DNA of 45,007 nt from Mucilaginibacter sp. L294 (GTDB taxonomy: Bacteria > Bacteroidota > Bacteroidia > Sphingobacteriales > Sphingobacteriaceae), in assembly GCF_001636615.1 (NCBI RefSeq), contig NZ_LGEK01000036.1, positions 1 to 45,007 on the forward strand, in the 5' to 3' direction. Under the pieces are notes generated by a model. It saw only the letters and a list, made by a program, of their open reading frames with translations. It was not told the DNA's origin and searched no databases. This document shows, one piece after another, positions 18,171 to 26,738 of the stretch (its first letter is position 1; each line of letters starts with the position of its first letter). A program made the translations under genes and the position numbers.

Positions 18171-20525
18171 ATGATTAAAAACTATATAAAAATTGCCTGG
18201 AGAAACCTGATCAGGAACAAGGGCTTTTCTATAACCAATATATTAGGCCTTACCATTGGCATGACCTGTACCATCTTCATTTTTTTATGGGTGAAGGATG
18301 AAGTGTCGTTTGATAAGTTCCACAAGAACTACGATAATATTTACCAGGTTTACGCTACGCGCGATTTTAAGAACAACATATTTACCGACCCAAACATGGT
18401 ACTACCATTGGCCAAAACCATACAGGGGGGTAACCCGCAACTGGTAAGGGCAGTGGTAACTTCGCATCAGGAATCGCACCTGGCCGAGGTGGGCAACAAT
18501 AAGCTAAAAAAGGACCTGTATCAGGTAAGCGACCAGTTTTTTAATATCTTCTCCTGGAAGTTTGTAAAAGGTAACGCGGCCACTGCTATTAACGATCCTA
18601 AATCTATCGTGATAACCGAATCGGCTGCCAAATCTTTTTTTGGGAACGATGACCCTATCAATAAGTTTATAAAGCTTGATAACCAGAATAATTTTAAGGT
18701 AAGTGCCGTTATTGCCGACCCGCCCGGGAACTCCACCTTTAAGTTTGATCTGATCATCCCGTTTGATAATACCGCGCCAGATATTGTAGCCCGGATGAAG
18801 GAGTGGGCAAACTCGTCACATAGTGTGTTTATACAAACAACCCCGGGTGCAAACATAGCCGGTATTGATAAATACATTAACGATGTAAAGCACCAGCACG
18901 ATGTTCGTGATAAGATCAGTACTTACTTCACATTCCCGATGGGTAAGTGGCATTTATACAGCGAGTTTAAAGATGGCAAGAACATAGGAGGGATGATAGA
19001 ATATGTGCGCCTGTTCACCATCATTGCCTTAATTATCCTGCTGATAGCATGTGTGAATTTCATGAACCTGAGCACCGCCCGCAGCGAGAAACGCGCCAAA
19101 GAGGTAGGTATCCGTAAAACTTTAGGATCTAATAAAAAACAGCTCATCACGCAATTCTTTTTCGAATCTATCATACTGGCACTGATCGCCTTTGTATTAT
19201 CGATAGCGGCTGTTTATTTGCTGATGCCACTGTTCAATTCATTGGTAAACAAAAACCTGCATTTAAATATTGTCGAACCTTTCTTTATTGTAGGGGCAAT
19301 TGGTATTATACTGTTTACAGGTATAGTTGCGGGTAGTTATCCGGCCCTTTACTTATCATCGTTTAACCCGGTTAAGGTACTTAAAGGCACATTTGCTGCG
19401 GGTAAGGCTGCCGTATTGCCAAGGCGCATACTGGTTGTAGGGCAGTTTGTAATGTCGATACTGCTCATATCTGCCACCATTATTGTTTACCAGCAAATAC
19501 AGCATATTAAAGATCGTAACATTGGTTACAATCCCAATAACCTTATCAGTGTACCATCATCCCCGGATATTGACAAGAATTACGCCGCCATCAAACAAGA
19601 GCTGTTTAACTCGGGTTTGATCAGCGCGGTTACCCGTACGTCATCGCCCATAACCGAGATCTGGTGGAAATCGCCATCGCCTGATTATGATGGGAAACCT
19701 GCTGATGCCAGTATCATCTTCTCGGGCTTAAGTACCGATGTTGACTTTACAAAAACGATGGGTGTTAAGATATTGCAGGGACGCGATTTTAATGCTACCC
19801 CGGGCGATTCATCTGTAATGCTGCTAAACAAGGCTGCTGTTGAAGCTATGCACCTTAAAAACCCCATTGGTATGGAAATGCGCTATGGCAGAAAATATAC
19901 CGTGGTTGGGGTTATTGACAATATTGTAATGGCATCGCCTTATGACCTGGTTGACCCATTGATGGTATATTATAACCCCAATGGATCAAGCGCGGTAAAC
20001 ATCCGTTTAAAAGACGGCGTGCAGCCGCAAAAAGCCATCACTTTACTACAAGGCACGTTCAAAAAATTCAACCCGCAAAGTCTGTTCGAGTACCAATTTG
20101 TAGATCAGGAGTTCGGCAAGAAATTCGTTACCGAAGAACTCATTAGCCGCATAACCAATATTTTTGCGGGGCTGTCTATCTTCATCTGTTGTATCGGACT
20201 GGCCGGACTGGCATCCTTCACTATCGAAAAACGTTTCCGTGAAATAGGTGTGCGTAAGGTAATGGGAGCAACCGTTCAACAACTGTTAATGCTCATATCA
20301 ACCGAGTTTTTAAAGCTGGTTGCAATAGCCTTTTTAATTGCCGTACCATTAACCTGGTATTTGATGAACAACTGGCTGCAAAAATATGCCTACCATATTA
20401 ATATAAGCATTTGGCTTTTTGCAGCAGTAGGGGTGTTAATATTGTTTTTAACCCTGGTAGTGGTAAGCCTTAATACCATGAGGGCAGCTACGGCAAACCC
20501 GGTTAAAAGCTTGCGGTCTGAATAA
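18171..20525 (+). CDS. P6: MacB/FtsX-type ABC permease
   Basis: 784 residues, the shortest of the fifteen, with the P1 layout (TM2 near 279-300). It lies 75 bp after P5; the leader holds TTTAGAATTT at 18123-18132 and a small palindrome GTTTAA-CAT-TTAAAC at 18147-18161. It is LYS-type (LYSEFKDGKNIGGMIEYVRLF), with a WWKSPSPDYDGKP loop in the second periplasmic domain. TM6 is atypical (CCIGLAGLASF in place of SCLGLFGLAxx), and the second coupling motif is REIGVRKVMGAT. TM8 is followed by MRAATANPVKSLRSE, with Arg where others have Lys. The first coupling motif is KEVGIRKTLGSN. Confidence 0.94.
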   Translation: MIKNYIKIAWRNLIRNKGFSITNILGLTIGMTCTIFIFLWVKDEVSFDKFHKNYDNIYQVYATRDFKNNIFTDPNMVLPLAKTIQGGNPQLVRAVVTSHQESHLAEVGNNKLKKDLYQVSDQFFNIFSWKFVKGNAATAINDPKSIVITESAAKSFFGNDDPINKFIKLDNQNNFKVSAVIADPPGNSTFKFDLIIPFDNTAPDIVARMKEWANSSHSVFIQTTPGANIAGIDKYINDVKHQHDVRDKISTYFTFPMGKWHLYSEFKDGKNIGGMIEYVRLFTIIALIILLIACVNFMNLSTARSEKRAKEVGIRKTLGSNKKQLITQFFFESIILALIAFVLSIAAVYLLMPLFNSLVNKNLHLNIVEPFFIVGAIGIILFTGIVAGSYPALYLSSFNPVKVLKGTFAAGKAAVLPRRILVVGQFVMSILLISATIIVYQQIQHIKDRNIGYNPNNLISVPSSPDIDKNYAAIKQELFNSGLISAVTRTSSPITEIWWKSPSPDYDGKPADASIIFSGLSTDVDFTKTMGVKILQGRDFNATPGDSSVMLLNKAAVEAMHLKNPIGMEMRYGRKYTVVGVIDNIVMASPYDLVDPLMVYYNPNGSSAVNIRLKDGVQPQKAITLLQGTFKKFNPQSLFEYQFVDQEFGKKFVTEELISRITNIFAGLSIFICCIGLAGLASFTIEKRFREIGVRKVMGATVQQLLMLISTEFLKLVAIAFLIAVPLTWYLMNNWLQKYAYHINISIWLFAAVGVLILFLTLVVVSLNTMRAATANPVKSLRSE

Positions 20526-20536
20526 ATCTGTCATTG

Positions 20537-20583
20537 GTCATTGAGTCATTGGTCATTATTTAGACCGGTAATGACTCAATGAC
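20537..20583. repeat. Perfect 14-bp inverted repeat between P6 and P7
   Basis: GTCATTGAGTCATT (20537-20550) and AATGACTCAATGAC (20570-20583) are perfect inverse copies around a 19-nt loop, with extra partial copies of TCATTGGTCATT nearby. It fills most of the 81-bp P6-P7 gap. It could be an mRNA stem-loop modulating polar expression or a short simple repeat of no function. Confidence 0.7.
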
Positions 20584-20606
20584 ATAGTGACCTAATGACT
20601 AATATT

Positions 20607-22976
20607 ATGATCAGGAACTATTTTAAAATTGCGTGGCGTAACCTGGTTAAGGATAAGCAGTTTACATTGTTAAACATGATAGGGCTGTCGGCCGGTATTG
20701 CCTGTACTTTACTCATTTACCTGTGGGTGCACGATGAGGTGAGTTATGATAAATTCTTTGAGAACGACGGCCAGGTTTATCAGATAATGGAGCATCGCAA
20801 AAACAGCGGCAGCCAGGGTCTTACCGATGAATCGTGCGGTATGGTGAGCGAACTGTTAAAAGTGCAAAACCCCGAGGTGCTTTATGCCGCGGCTGTTGCA
20901 CCAGCCGACTGGTATCAGAAGTTCACGCTATCCGTTGCCGATAAAAACATTAAAGCATCCGGCCAGTACGCGGGTAAGGACTACTTCAATATCTTCTCCT
21001 TTAAAATGCTTTATGGCGACAGGGGTAAGGTGTTGGATGCCAAAAACTCCATCGTGATATCTGATGAGTTGGCTAAAAAGCTTTTCAATAGCCCCGAAGA
21101 AGCCATGGGGAAGGCCATCAAGTTTCAACACGCGCAGGATTTTTTTGTATCGGGTGTGTTTGAAAAATTGCCAGTGCATTCATCACAGCAGTTTGATTTT
21201 GTACAATCATTTGATTACCTGGCCGACATTCAACCCTGGGTAAAAGATTGGTATTCAGGTGGCCCGCACAACTTTGTAATGCTAAAAAAGGGTACCGATG
21301 TTAATGCATTTAACAACCGGATAGCCAACTTAATTATCAAAAATAACCGTGATACAACCCGCCAGGCATTTGCCATGAAATTTTCTGACAATTACCTGCA
21401 AAACACCTTTAACCACGGTGCAAGGGTAGGTGGCAGGTACGAGTATGTAAAACTGTTTTCGCTGATAGCCATTTTTATATTGGTAATAGCCTGTATCAAT
21501 TTCATGAATTTGAGTACAGCCAAGGCATCGGGCAGGATGAAGGAGGTAGGGATTAAAAAAGTAGTGGGTGCCGAAAGGGGCCAGCTTATTATCCAGTTCC
21601 TGTCCGAATCACTACTGATGGCCATATTCACCACCATTTTGGCCATTGGTGTAGCCTGGTTGCTGTTGCCGCAGTTTAACATGCTTACTGGTAAGGACAT
21701 CAAACTGCATTTTGATTTACCTTTAATTGGCGTATTAACAGGCATTACGTTGTTTACCGGTATATTATCGGGCAGCTACCCGGCGTTGTACCTCTCTAAA
21801 TTTAAGCCGCTTGCCATTTTAAAGGGTAAGCTAAATACCTCAATTGCTGAGTTGCTTGCCCGCAAAGGCCTTGTTGTATTTCAATTTACGTTATCAGTAG
21901 TACTTATTGTGGCGGTATTGGTGGTTTACCGGCAAATCCAATTCATCCAATCTACCAAGCCGGGATATAACAAAGATAATGTTGTGCGGTTTGATTCTGA
22001 AGGCAAGCTACAAGGCAACGAAGAAGACTTTACCGCCGCTTTAAAAACCATACCGGGTGTGCTGAATGCCAGCTTTACCCAGCATAATTTGGTAGGCCGT
22101 AACTTCGGCTCGGCCGATTTGAGTTGGGAAGGTAAAAACCCTAACCAGAATATTTACTTTGAAGGTATCTATGGCGGATACAATTTTATCCAAACTATGG
22201 GTATGCAGATGGCCGTAGGCAGGAGCTTTGCAAAAGGCTTTGGTGATGAGGGGTATAATACCATGCTCATCAACGAAACCGCCGCAAAGGCTACCAACCT
22301 TAAAAATCCGGTTGGTAAGATCATTAAATGGGGTAATACGCCTTTTAAAGTGGTAGGGGTAATAAAAGATTTCCATTATGAGTCGCTACATGATGTGGTT
22401 AAACCCACTTTTATGTTACTTGCAGGCGGCAACAACCCTTTTTATAAAATAATGGTGCGTATAAAAGGTACTCAGCAAAAAGAAACCATGGCGCAGGTAC
22501 AAAAAATGTACGAGGCCTACAACCCAGGCTTCCCGTTCACCTACAACTACCTGGACGAGGCTTACCAGAAACAATACGAAACCGAAACCCGCGTATCGGT
22601 TTTAGCAGGGTATTTCTCGGCATTGGCCATTATCATTTCATGCCTGGGCTTGTTTGGACTGGTAGCATTTACCGCGCAAAAACGGCAAAAAGAAATTGGT
22701 ATCCGTAAGGTGATAGGTGCATCGGTAAACAGTATAACTGTTATGCTTACTAAGGATTTCCTTAAACTGGTTGTGATAGCCGTTTTAATAGCCTTCCCAT
22801 TATCGTGGTGGGCTATGAACCAATGGCTGCAGGGTTTTGCTTATCGCATCCATATCGGCGCAGAGGTATTCGTTATTGCTACGGCATCGGTTATCATGAT
22901 CACTATATTAACCGTAAGCTTCCAGGCCATCAAAGCCGCTATTGCCAATCCTGTAAAGAGCCTGAGGAGTGAATAG
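20607..22976 (+). CDS. P7: MacB/FtsX-type ABC permease
   Basis: 789 residues with the P1 layout (TM2 near 280-302). I chose the ATG at 20607 (MIRNYFKIAWRN), which matches the N-terminus of the other permeases; an in-frame ATG at 20595 would add MTNI. The first coupling motif is KEVGIKKVVGAE, with Lys for the usual Arg, preceded by STAKASGRM where others have STARSxxRA. The pre-TM2 region is FNHGARVGGRYEYVKLF, and the second periplasmic domain holds LSWEGKNPNQN. The first periplasmic domain uses KKLFNSPEEAMGKAI where most have KKYFGxxDPxGKxI. It is the last gene of the first putative transcription unit; a hairpin (22999-23048) follows the stop. Confidence 0.94.
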   Translation: MIRNYFKIAWRNLVKDKQFTLLNMIGLSAGIACTLLIYLWVHDEVSYDKFFENDGQVYQIMEHRKNSGSQGLTDESCGMVSELLKVQNPEVLYAAAVAPADWYQKFTLSVADKNIKASGQYAGKDYFNIFSFKMLYGDRGKVLDAKNSIVISDELAKKLFNSPEEAMGKAIKFQHAQDFFVSGVFEKLPVHSSQQFDFVQSFDYLADIQPWVKDWYSGGPHNFVMLKKGTDVNAFNNRIANLIIKNNRDTTRQAFAMKFSDNYLQNTFNHGARVGGRYEYVKLFSLIAIFILVIACINFMNLSTAKASGRMKEVGIKKVVGAERGQLIIQFLSESLLMAIFTTILAIGVAWLLLPQFNMLTGKDIKLHFDLPLIGVLTGITLFTGILSGSYPALYLSKFKPLAILKGKLNTSIAELLARKGLVVFQFTLSVVLIVAVLVVYRQIQFIQSTKPGYNKDNVVRFDSEGKLQGNEEDFTAALKTIPGVLNASFTQHNLVGRNFGSADLSWEGKNPNQNIYFEGIYGGYNFIQTMGMQMAVGRSFAKGFGDEGYNTMLINETAAKATNLKNPVGKIIKWGNTPFKVVGVIKDFHYESLHDVVKPTFMLLAGGNNPFYKIMVRIKGTQQKETMAQVQKMYEAYNPGFPFTYNYLDEAYQKQYETETRVSVLAGYFSALAIIISCLGLFGLVAFTAQKRQKEIGIRKVIGASVNSITVMLTKDFLKLVVIAVLIAFPLSWWAMNQWLQGFAYRIHIGAEVFVIATASVIMITILTVSFQAIKAAIANPVKSLRSE

Positions 22977-22998
22977 AGGCAAGATTATAGAATTAAGA

Positions 22999-23048
22999 GT
23001 CAAGAATCAAGACGCAAGATATTTTCGTCTTGGCTCTTGATTCCTGAC
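22999..23048. terminator. Imperfect hairpin after P7, possible unit boundary
   Basis: The inner stem CAAGACG/CGTCTTG (23008-23014 and 23026-23032) has an 11-nt loop. The outer stem GTCAAGAAT/ATTCCTGAC (22999-23007 and 23040-23048) is offset by a bulge. It lies between the P7 stop and the upstream element/promoter of P8, so it may separate two transcription units. No clear poly-U tract follows; a plain dispersed repeat is the alternative. Confidence 0.45.
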
Positions 23049-23069
23049 GCTAATGTGTCTCCAAAAAAC

Positions 23070-23108
23070 TGTATCATAACCGAACACATACTGTTACGCT
23101 TACGTACG
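23070..23108 (+). promoter_or_regulatory. Upstream activator-type element, copy B
   Basis: TGTATC (23070-23075), CCGAACA (23080-23086), a 5-nt gap, TGTTACGC (23092-23099) and CGTACG (23103-23108). The first 17 bases TGTATCATAACCGAACA are identical to copy A at 3551. The distance from TGTATC to the -24 GG is 94 bp. Confidence 0.72.
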
Positions 23109-23162
23109 CAAAGCCATATTTATAATAAATATAACTATCTGATAATTAGTTATTTGTATATG

Positions 23163-23178
23163 TGGCATTTGTTTTAAG
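23163..23178 (+). promoter_or_regulatory. Sigma-54-like promoter, copy B (before P8)
   Basis: TGGCAT (23163-23168) is embedded in GTGGCATTTGTTTT, nearly the same as copy A (GTGGCATGTGTTTT). The -12 position reads TTAA, a poor match to TTGC. The in-frame GTG at 23162 lies within this box and is unlikely to start P8. Confidence 0.6.
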
Positions 23179-23203
23179 TTTATTTGGTCAAAACAACATC
23201 GCC

Positions 23204-25606
23204 ATGATCAGAAATTATTTCAAAATAGCGTGGAGAAACCTGCAGAAACATAAATCGTTCTCATTCATCAATATATTCGGCCTGGCTATGGGTATAGCCG
23301 CCTTTTGGCTCATCACCCTGTACGTTACCGACGAGTGGAGCTATGACAAATATAACACCAAAGCCGACCGCATTTTCCGCGTTGTACAGCACGGGCAGTG
23401 GAACGGTGGTAAATTCGATCTGGCGGTTACCTCGCCGCCATACGCGCCAACTTTAAAGGCCGAGTTCCCGCAGGTGGTTGATGCCTGCCGCATAGATCCT
23501 GAAGGTGGCAGCAAGATCACTTATGGCGATAAAACCATTAATGAAGGCAGCATACTGTTTGCCGATAACAGCATCTTCAACATATTTAGTTACCAGTTTT
23601 TATATGGCGATGCTAAAGACGCCCTGGCAAAACCACAAACCATTGTATTAACCAAAACACTTGCCGAAAACATTTTCGGCGATGCAGCCGAAGCCCTGAA
23701 CAAAACCGTTACACTTGGCGACCAGCCCGCAACTGTTACCGGCGTAATTGCTGATATGCCTGTAAATTCTCATTTCACTTTTAAAGCCTTACGGGCTATA
23801 CCGGCAGATTATACCGCGGGTTATGGCGGCAACTGGGGTAACGCTAACCTATATACTTACCTGCTGCTAAAAGACCATAACGACTACAAGAAAATTGAAG
23901 CCGCAGGCAATAGCTTCTTTAACAAACACATCAAAAACGACCTGGGGTCGATGAAATTCACCCTGCAGCTACAGGCATTGACTGATATTCACCTGCGCTC
24001 TAACCTGAGCTACGAACTTGGCTCGAACGGGAACATCACTTACTTATACGTATTCAGCATCACTGCACTGCTGATACTTTTCATTGCTATCATCAACTAT
24101 GTAAACCTTACCACAGCAAGGTCATCCATCCGCATCAAAGAAATTGGCGTGCGCAAGGTGATAGGATCTGACAGGACACAGCTCATGATCATGTTCTTTG
24201 CCGAATGCATCCTGTTAACCTTTATATCTACCGTATTGGCTGCCACTATTATACAATTAGTACTGCCGGCGTTTAACCAGTTATCGGGCAAAACTTTGGT
24301 ATTGCTACAGTTTGGCACAGTAAAAACCATTGCCACGTTTATAGGCTTTAGCTTAGTGGCGGGCATATTAAGCGGTATTTATCCTGCATTGTTCCTTTCA
24401 GGTTTTAAAACTATACCTGCCATGAAAGGGCAATTGGGCAACCAATTTTCAACTATTCTGTTCCGCAAATCATTAGTGGTATTCCAGTTTGTGATCACTA
24501 TTGTGATGATAGCGGGTTCGTTCATCATCTACCAACAGCTAAACTATTTCCAAAAACGCGACCTGGGCTTTAATAAGGCCCAAACGCTCACCTTCCACAT
24601 CAACAACCGTGAGGTTAGGGGCAGGTTGGATGCTTTGAAACAGCAGTTACTTTTAAATCCTGCTATTGAAGCTGTCGGCGTGGCGGGTAACCCAATTGGC
24701 AACAATAACATTGGCGGTGGTGATTTTAACCTCGGTGCAGATGGTAAAGCCACATCCGAATCAAAAATTGTACAGAACCTGCAGGTAGATGAGGATTTTA
24801 TCCCGACCATGCAGATAAAAATGGCTGGTGGCCGTAACTTCTCAAAATCCATTACAAGTGATGTTACCGATGCCATATTGGTAAACGAAACCCTTGTTAA
24901 AGAACTGGGCTGGAAAGATGCCGTTGGCCGCCGTGTACGCACCGGGGTTGATAAAGACGGTAAAGTGATCACCCAAACCATTGTTGGTGTAGTTAAAGAT
25001 TTTAACACGTACTCGCTACAGCACAAAATAGCGCCCATGACTATGGAGCTACCCGCCGAAGCGAAGGATAAAGACAACTTATATATACGCATTGCCCGGG
25101 GCAACGTACAGGCATCGTTAGATTATATCTCAAAAATATACAGCCGGTTTGATATCGAAAACAAAGCCGAGTTCCATTTTCTTGATCAAAACTTTGCCGC
25201 CCAGTACCAAACTGAACAAAAACAGGGTACCATCCTGCTCATATTTACCATACTGGCCATCAGCATAGCTTGCCTTGGTTTATTTGGCCTGGTTACCTTT
25301 ACTGCCGAGCAGCGTGTTAAGGAAATTGGGATCCGCAAGGTATTAGGGGCAAGCGTAACCAGTATTGTACAACTATTATCAACAGACCTCATGAAATTGG
25401 TGCTCATAGCTATTGCTATTGCCAGCCCGATAGCCTGGTTTGCCATGGATAAATGGCTGCAGGATTTTGCCTACAAGATCAGCATCAGCTGGTGGGTGTT
25501 CCTGCTGGCAGGTGGTGGTGCGGCTTTCATCGCCCTGGCAACTGTAAGCATACAATCCATAAAAGCGGCGTTAACAAACCCGGTGAAGAGCCTGAGAAGC
25601 GAATAA
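23204..25606 (+). CDS. P8: MacB/FtsX-type ABC permease, first gene of second unit
   Basis: 800 residues with the P1 layout (TM2 near 279-302). I chose the ATG at 23204 (MIRNYFKIAWRN), matching its paralogues; the longer reading from GTG at 23162 would begin inside the promoter. It lies 227 bp after P7. The pre-TM2 segment LRSNLSYELGSNGNITYLYVF allies the N-terminal half with P1 and P10, while the C-terminal TM7-TM8 region resembles P5. Coupling motifs are KEIGVRKVIGSD and KEIGIRKVLGAS. The second periplasmic domain has a Gly/Asn-rich loop (GNPIGNNNIGGGDF) in place of the Trp loop. It ends ALTNPVKSLRSE. It directly precedes the solenoid gene, by 75 bp. Confidence 0.94.
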   Translation: MIRNYFKIAWRNLQKHKSFSFINIFGLAMGIAAFWLITLYVTDEWSYDKYNTKADRIFRVVQHGQWNGGKFDLAVTSPPYAPTLKAEFPQVVDACRIDPEGGSKITYGDKTINEGSILFADNSIFNIFSYQFLYGDAKDALAKPQTIVLTKTLAENIFGDAAEALNKTVTLGDQPATVTGVIADMPVNSHFTFKALRAIPADYTAGYGGNWGNANLYTYLLLKDHNDYKKIEAAGNSFFNKHIKNDLGSMKFTLQLQALTDIHLRSNLSYELGSNGNITYLYVFSITALLILFIAIINYVNLTTARSSIRIKEIGVRKVIGSDRTQLMIMFFAECILLTFISTVLAATIIQLVLPAFNQLSGKTLVLLQFGTVKTIATFIGFSLVAGILSGIYPALFLSGFKTIPAMKGQLGNQFSTILFRKSLVVFQFVITIVMIAGSFIIYQQLNYFQKRDLGFNKAQTLTFHINNREVRGRLDALKQQLLLNPAIEAVGVAGNPIGNNNIGGGDFNLGADGKATSESKIVQNLQVDEDFIPTMQIKMAGGRNFSKSITSDVTDAILVNETLVKELGWKDAVGRRVRTGVDKDGKVITQTIVGVVKDFNTYSLQHKIAPMTMELPAEAKDKDNLYIRIARGNVQASLDYISKIYSRFDIENKAEFHFLDQNFAAQYQTEQKQGTILLIFTILAISIACLGLFGLVTFTAEQRVKEIGIRKVLGASVTSIVQLLSTDLMKLVLIAIAIASPIAWFAMDKWLQDFAYKISISWWVFLLAGGGAAFIALATVSIQSIKAALTNPVKSLRSE

Positions 25607-25681
25607 ACCATGAACTTAAACTAAAATAACATGCAACCTATACCGCTAAAAAGTGGTCTTAATATAAACTCAAAATATAAC

Positions 25682-26710
25682 ATGAAAAAGTATTTCCTTT
25701 TATTATTAATGGCAGCGCCTGTTTACCTTGCATCGGCACAGGATAACAAAACACCATACTATACCCGCGCGTTAGCTAACGACGGCATAAAACATGTATT
25801 TGTAAACACCAGCGGCGGCAGCATCTCTGTAAGCGGCGCCGGCGATCAGCAGCCACATATAGATGTTTACGTAAGCGGCAACAGGATAAGCGAGCTAACC
25901 AAAGAAGAGATCAAAAAACGCCTGGAAGAAAACTATATCCTTGATATTGATATCCATAACGGCGAGTTACATGCTACAGCTAAACCCCGCCATAACCTAA
26001 ACTGGAGCAACAAATCGTTAAGCATAGGTTTTAAAGTTTATGTAAATAATCAATCAACCACTAACCTGAGCACCAGCGGCGGCAGTATTCACCTGGATAA
26101 CCTTACCGGCACGCAAAATTTTGAAACCAGCGGTGGCAGTATCTCTGTAGATAAGGTGATGGGCACGGTGAAAGGCGAAACCAGCGGCGGCAGCATCAAC
26201 GTATCAAATACCAAACCTTCAATTGATATGGAAACCAGCGGAGGCAGCATCACGGCCAACAACTGCCAGGGGCTGATCAAATTAGAAACCAGCGGTGGCT
26301 CGTTAAACCTGACAAACCTTTACGGCAATATCAACGCGCAAACCAGCGGCGGCAGTGTTAAAGGCAGCAATATTGAGGGTGAACTGGTAACCGGCACATC
26401 AGGCGGCAGTGTAAACCTGATAGCCATATCGGGCAGTGTTGATGCATCTACCAGCGCAGGCGGCATCCACGTGCAAATGAATAAGATAGGTAAATACGTT
26501 AAGCTTGATGGCAACTCGGGTCACGTTGATCTTACGATACCTAAACAGGGTGTAGACCTTGACCTGCGCGGCGATAACGTACACCTTAATGTTACCAACG
26601 CCGATTTTAGCGGCCGTAAAGAAAAAGAAGCTATTGTAGGGAAACTAAACGGCGGTGGCCCGTTGGTACAGGTACGCGGTGATGGTACCGTTAACGTATC
26701 ATCTAACTAA
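25682..26710 (+). CDS. Secreted beta-solenoid repeat protein, DUF4097-like
   Basis: 342 residues, exported. The signal peptide is MKKYFLLLLMAAPVYLASAQ, with signal peptidase I cleavage predicted after SAQ. A globular N-terminal part (to about 125) precedes eight consecutive 18-residue coils, each beginning TSGGS (the last TSAGG), consistent with a right-handed beta-solenoid of the DUF4097 adhesin-like type. A non-repeat C-terminal part ends VNVSSN. There is no lipobox Cys and no C-terminal sorting domain, so it is probably periplasmic or loosely surface-associated. I chose the ATG at 25682 because the signal peptide starts there; the in-frame ATG at 25631 would put 17 residues before it. It is the only non-permease gene after the ATPase, between P8 and P9, and ends 28 bp before P9, so it is very likely co-transcribed. 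A role as substrate, periplasmic partner or envelope scaffold is inference. Confidence 0.85.
   Translation: MKKYFLLLLMAAPVYLASAQDNKTPYYTRALANDGIKHVFVNTSGGSISVSGAGDQQPHIDVYVSGNRISELTKEEIKKRLEENYILDIDIHNGELHATAKPRHNLNWSNKSLSIGFKVYVNNQSTTNLSTSGGSIHLDNLTGTQNFETSGGSISVDKVMGTVKGETSGGSINVSNTKPSIDMETSGGSITANNCQGLIKLETSGGSLNLTNLYGNINAQTSGGSVKGSNIEGELVTGTSGGSVNLIAISGSVDASTSAGGIHVQMNKIGKYVKLDGNSGHVDLTIPKQGVDLDLRGDNVHLNVTNADFSGRKEKEAIVGKLNGGGPLVQVRGDGTVNVSSN
26072..26503 (+). repeat. Eight tandem 54-bp coding repeats
   Basis: ACCAGCGG- or ACATCAGG-type starts recur every 54 bp at 26072, 26126, 26180, 26234, 26288, 26342, 26396 and 26450. Each unit encodes one TSGGS-headed 18-residue coil. Spacing is exact, with no indels, while residues between the TSGGS heads vary widely, so selection keeps the coil period. 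Confidence 0.9.
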
Positions 26711-26738
26711 AAATAACGAATACTAAAAAACAAGATAT

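Noticed and set aside
26072..26503. CRISPR-like regular array (54-bp period)
   Set aside because: The period is a multiple of three, lies in one open frame and encodes TSGGS coils; repeats and spacers are not separable.
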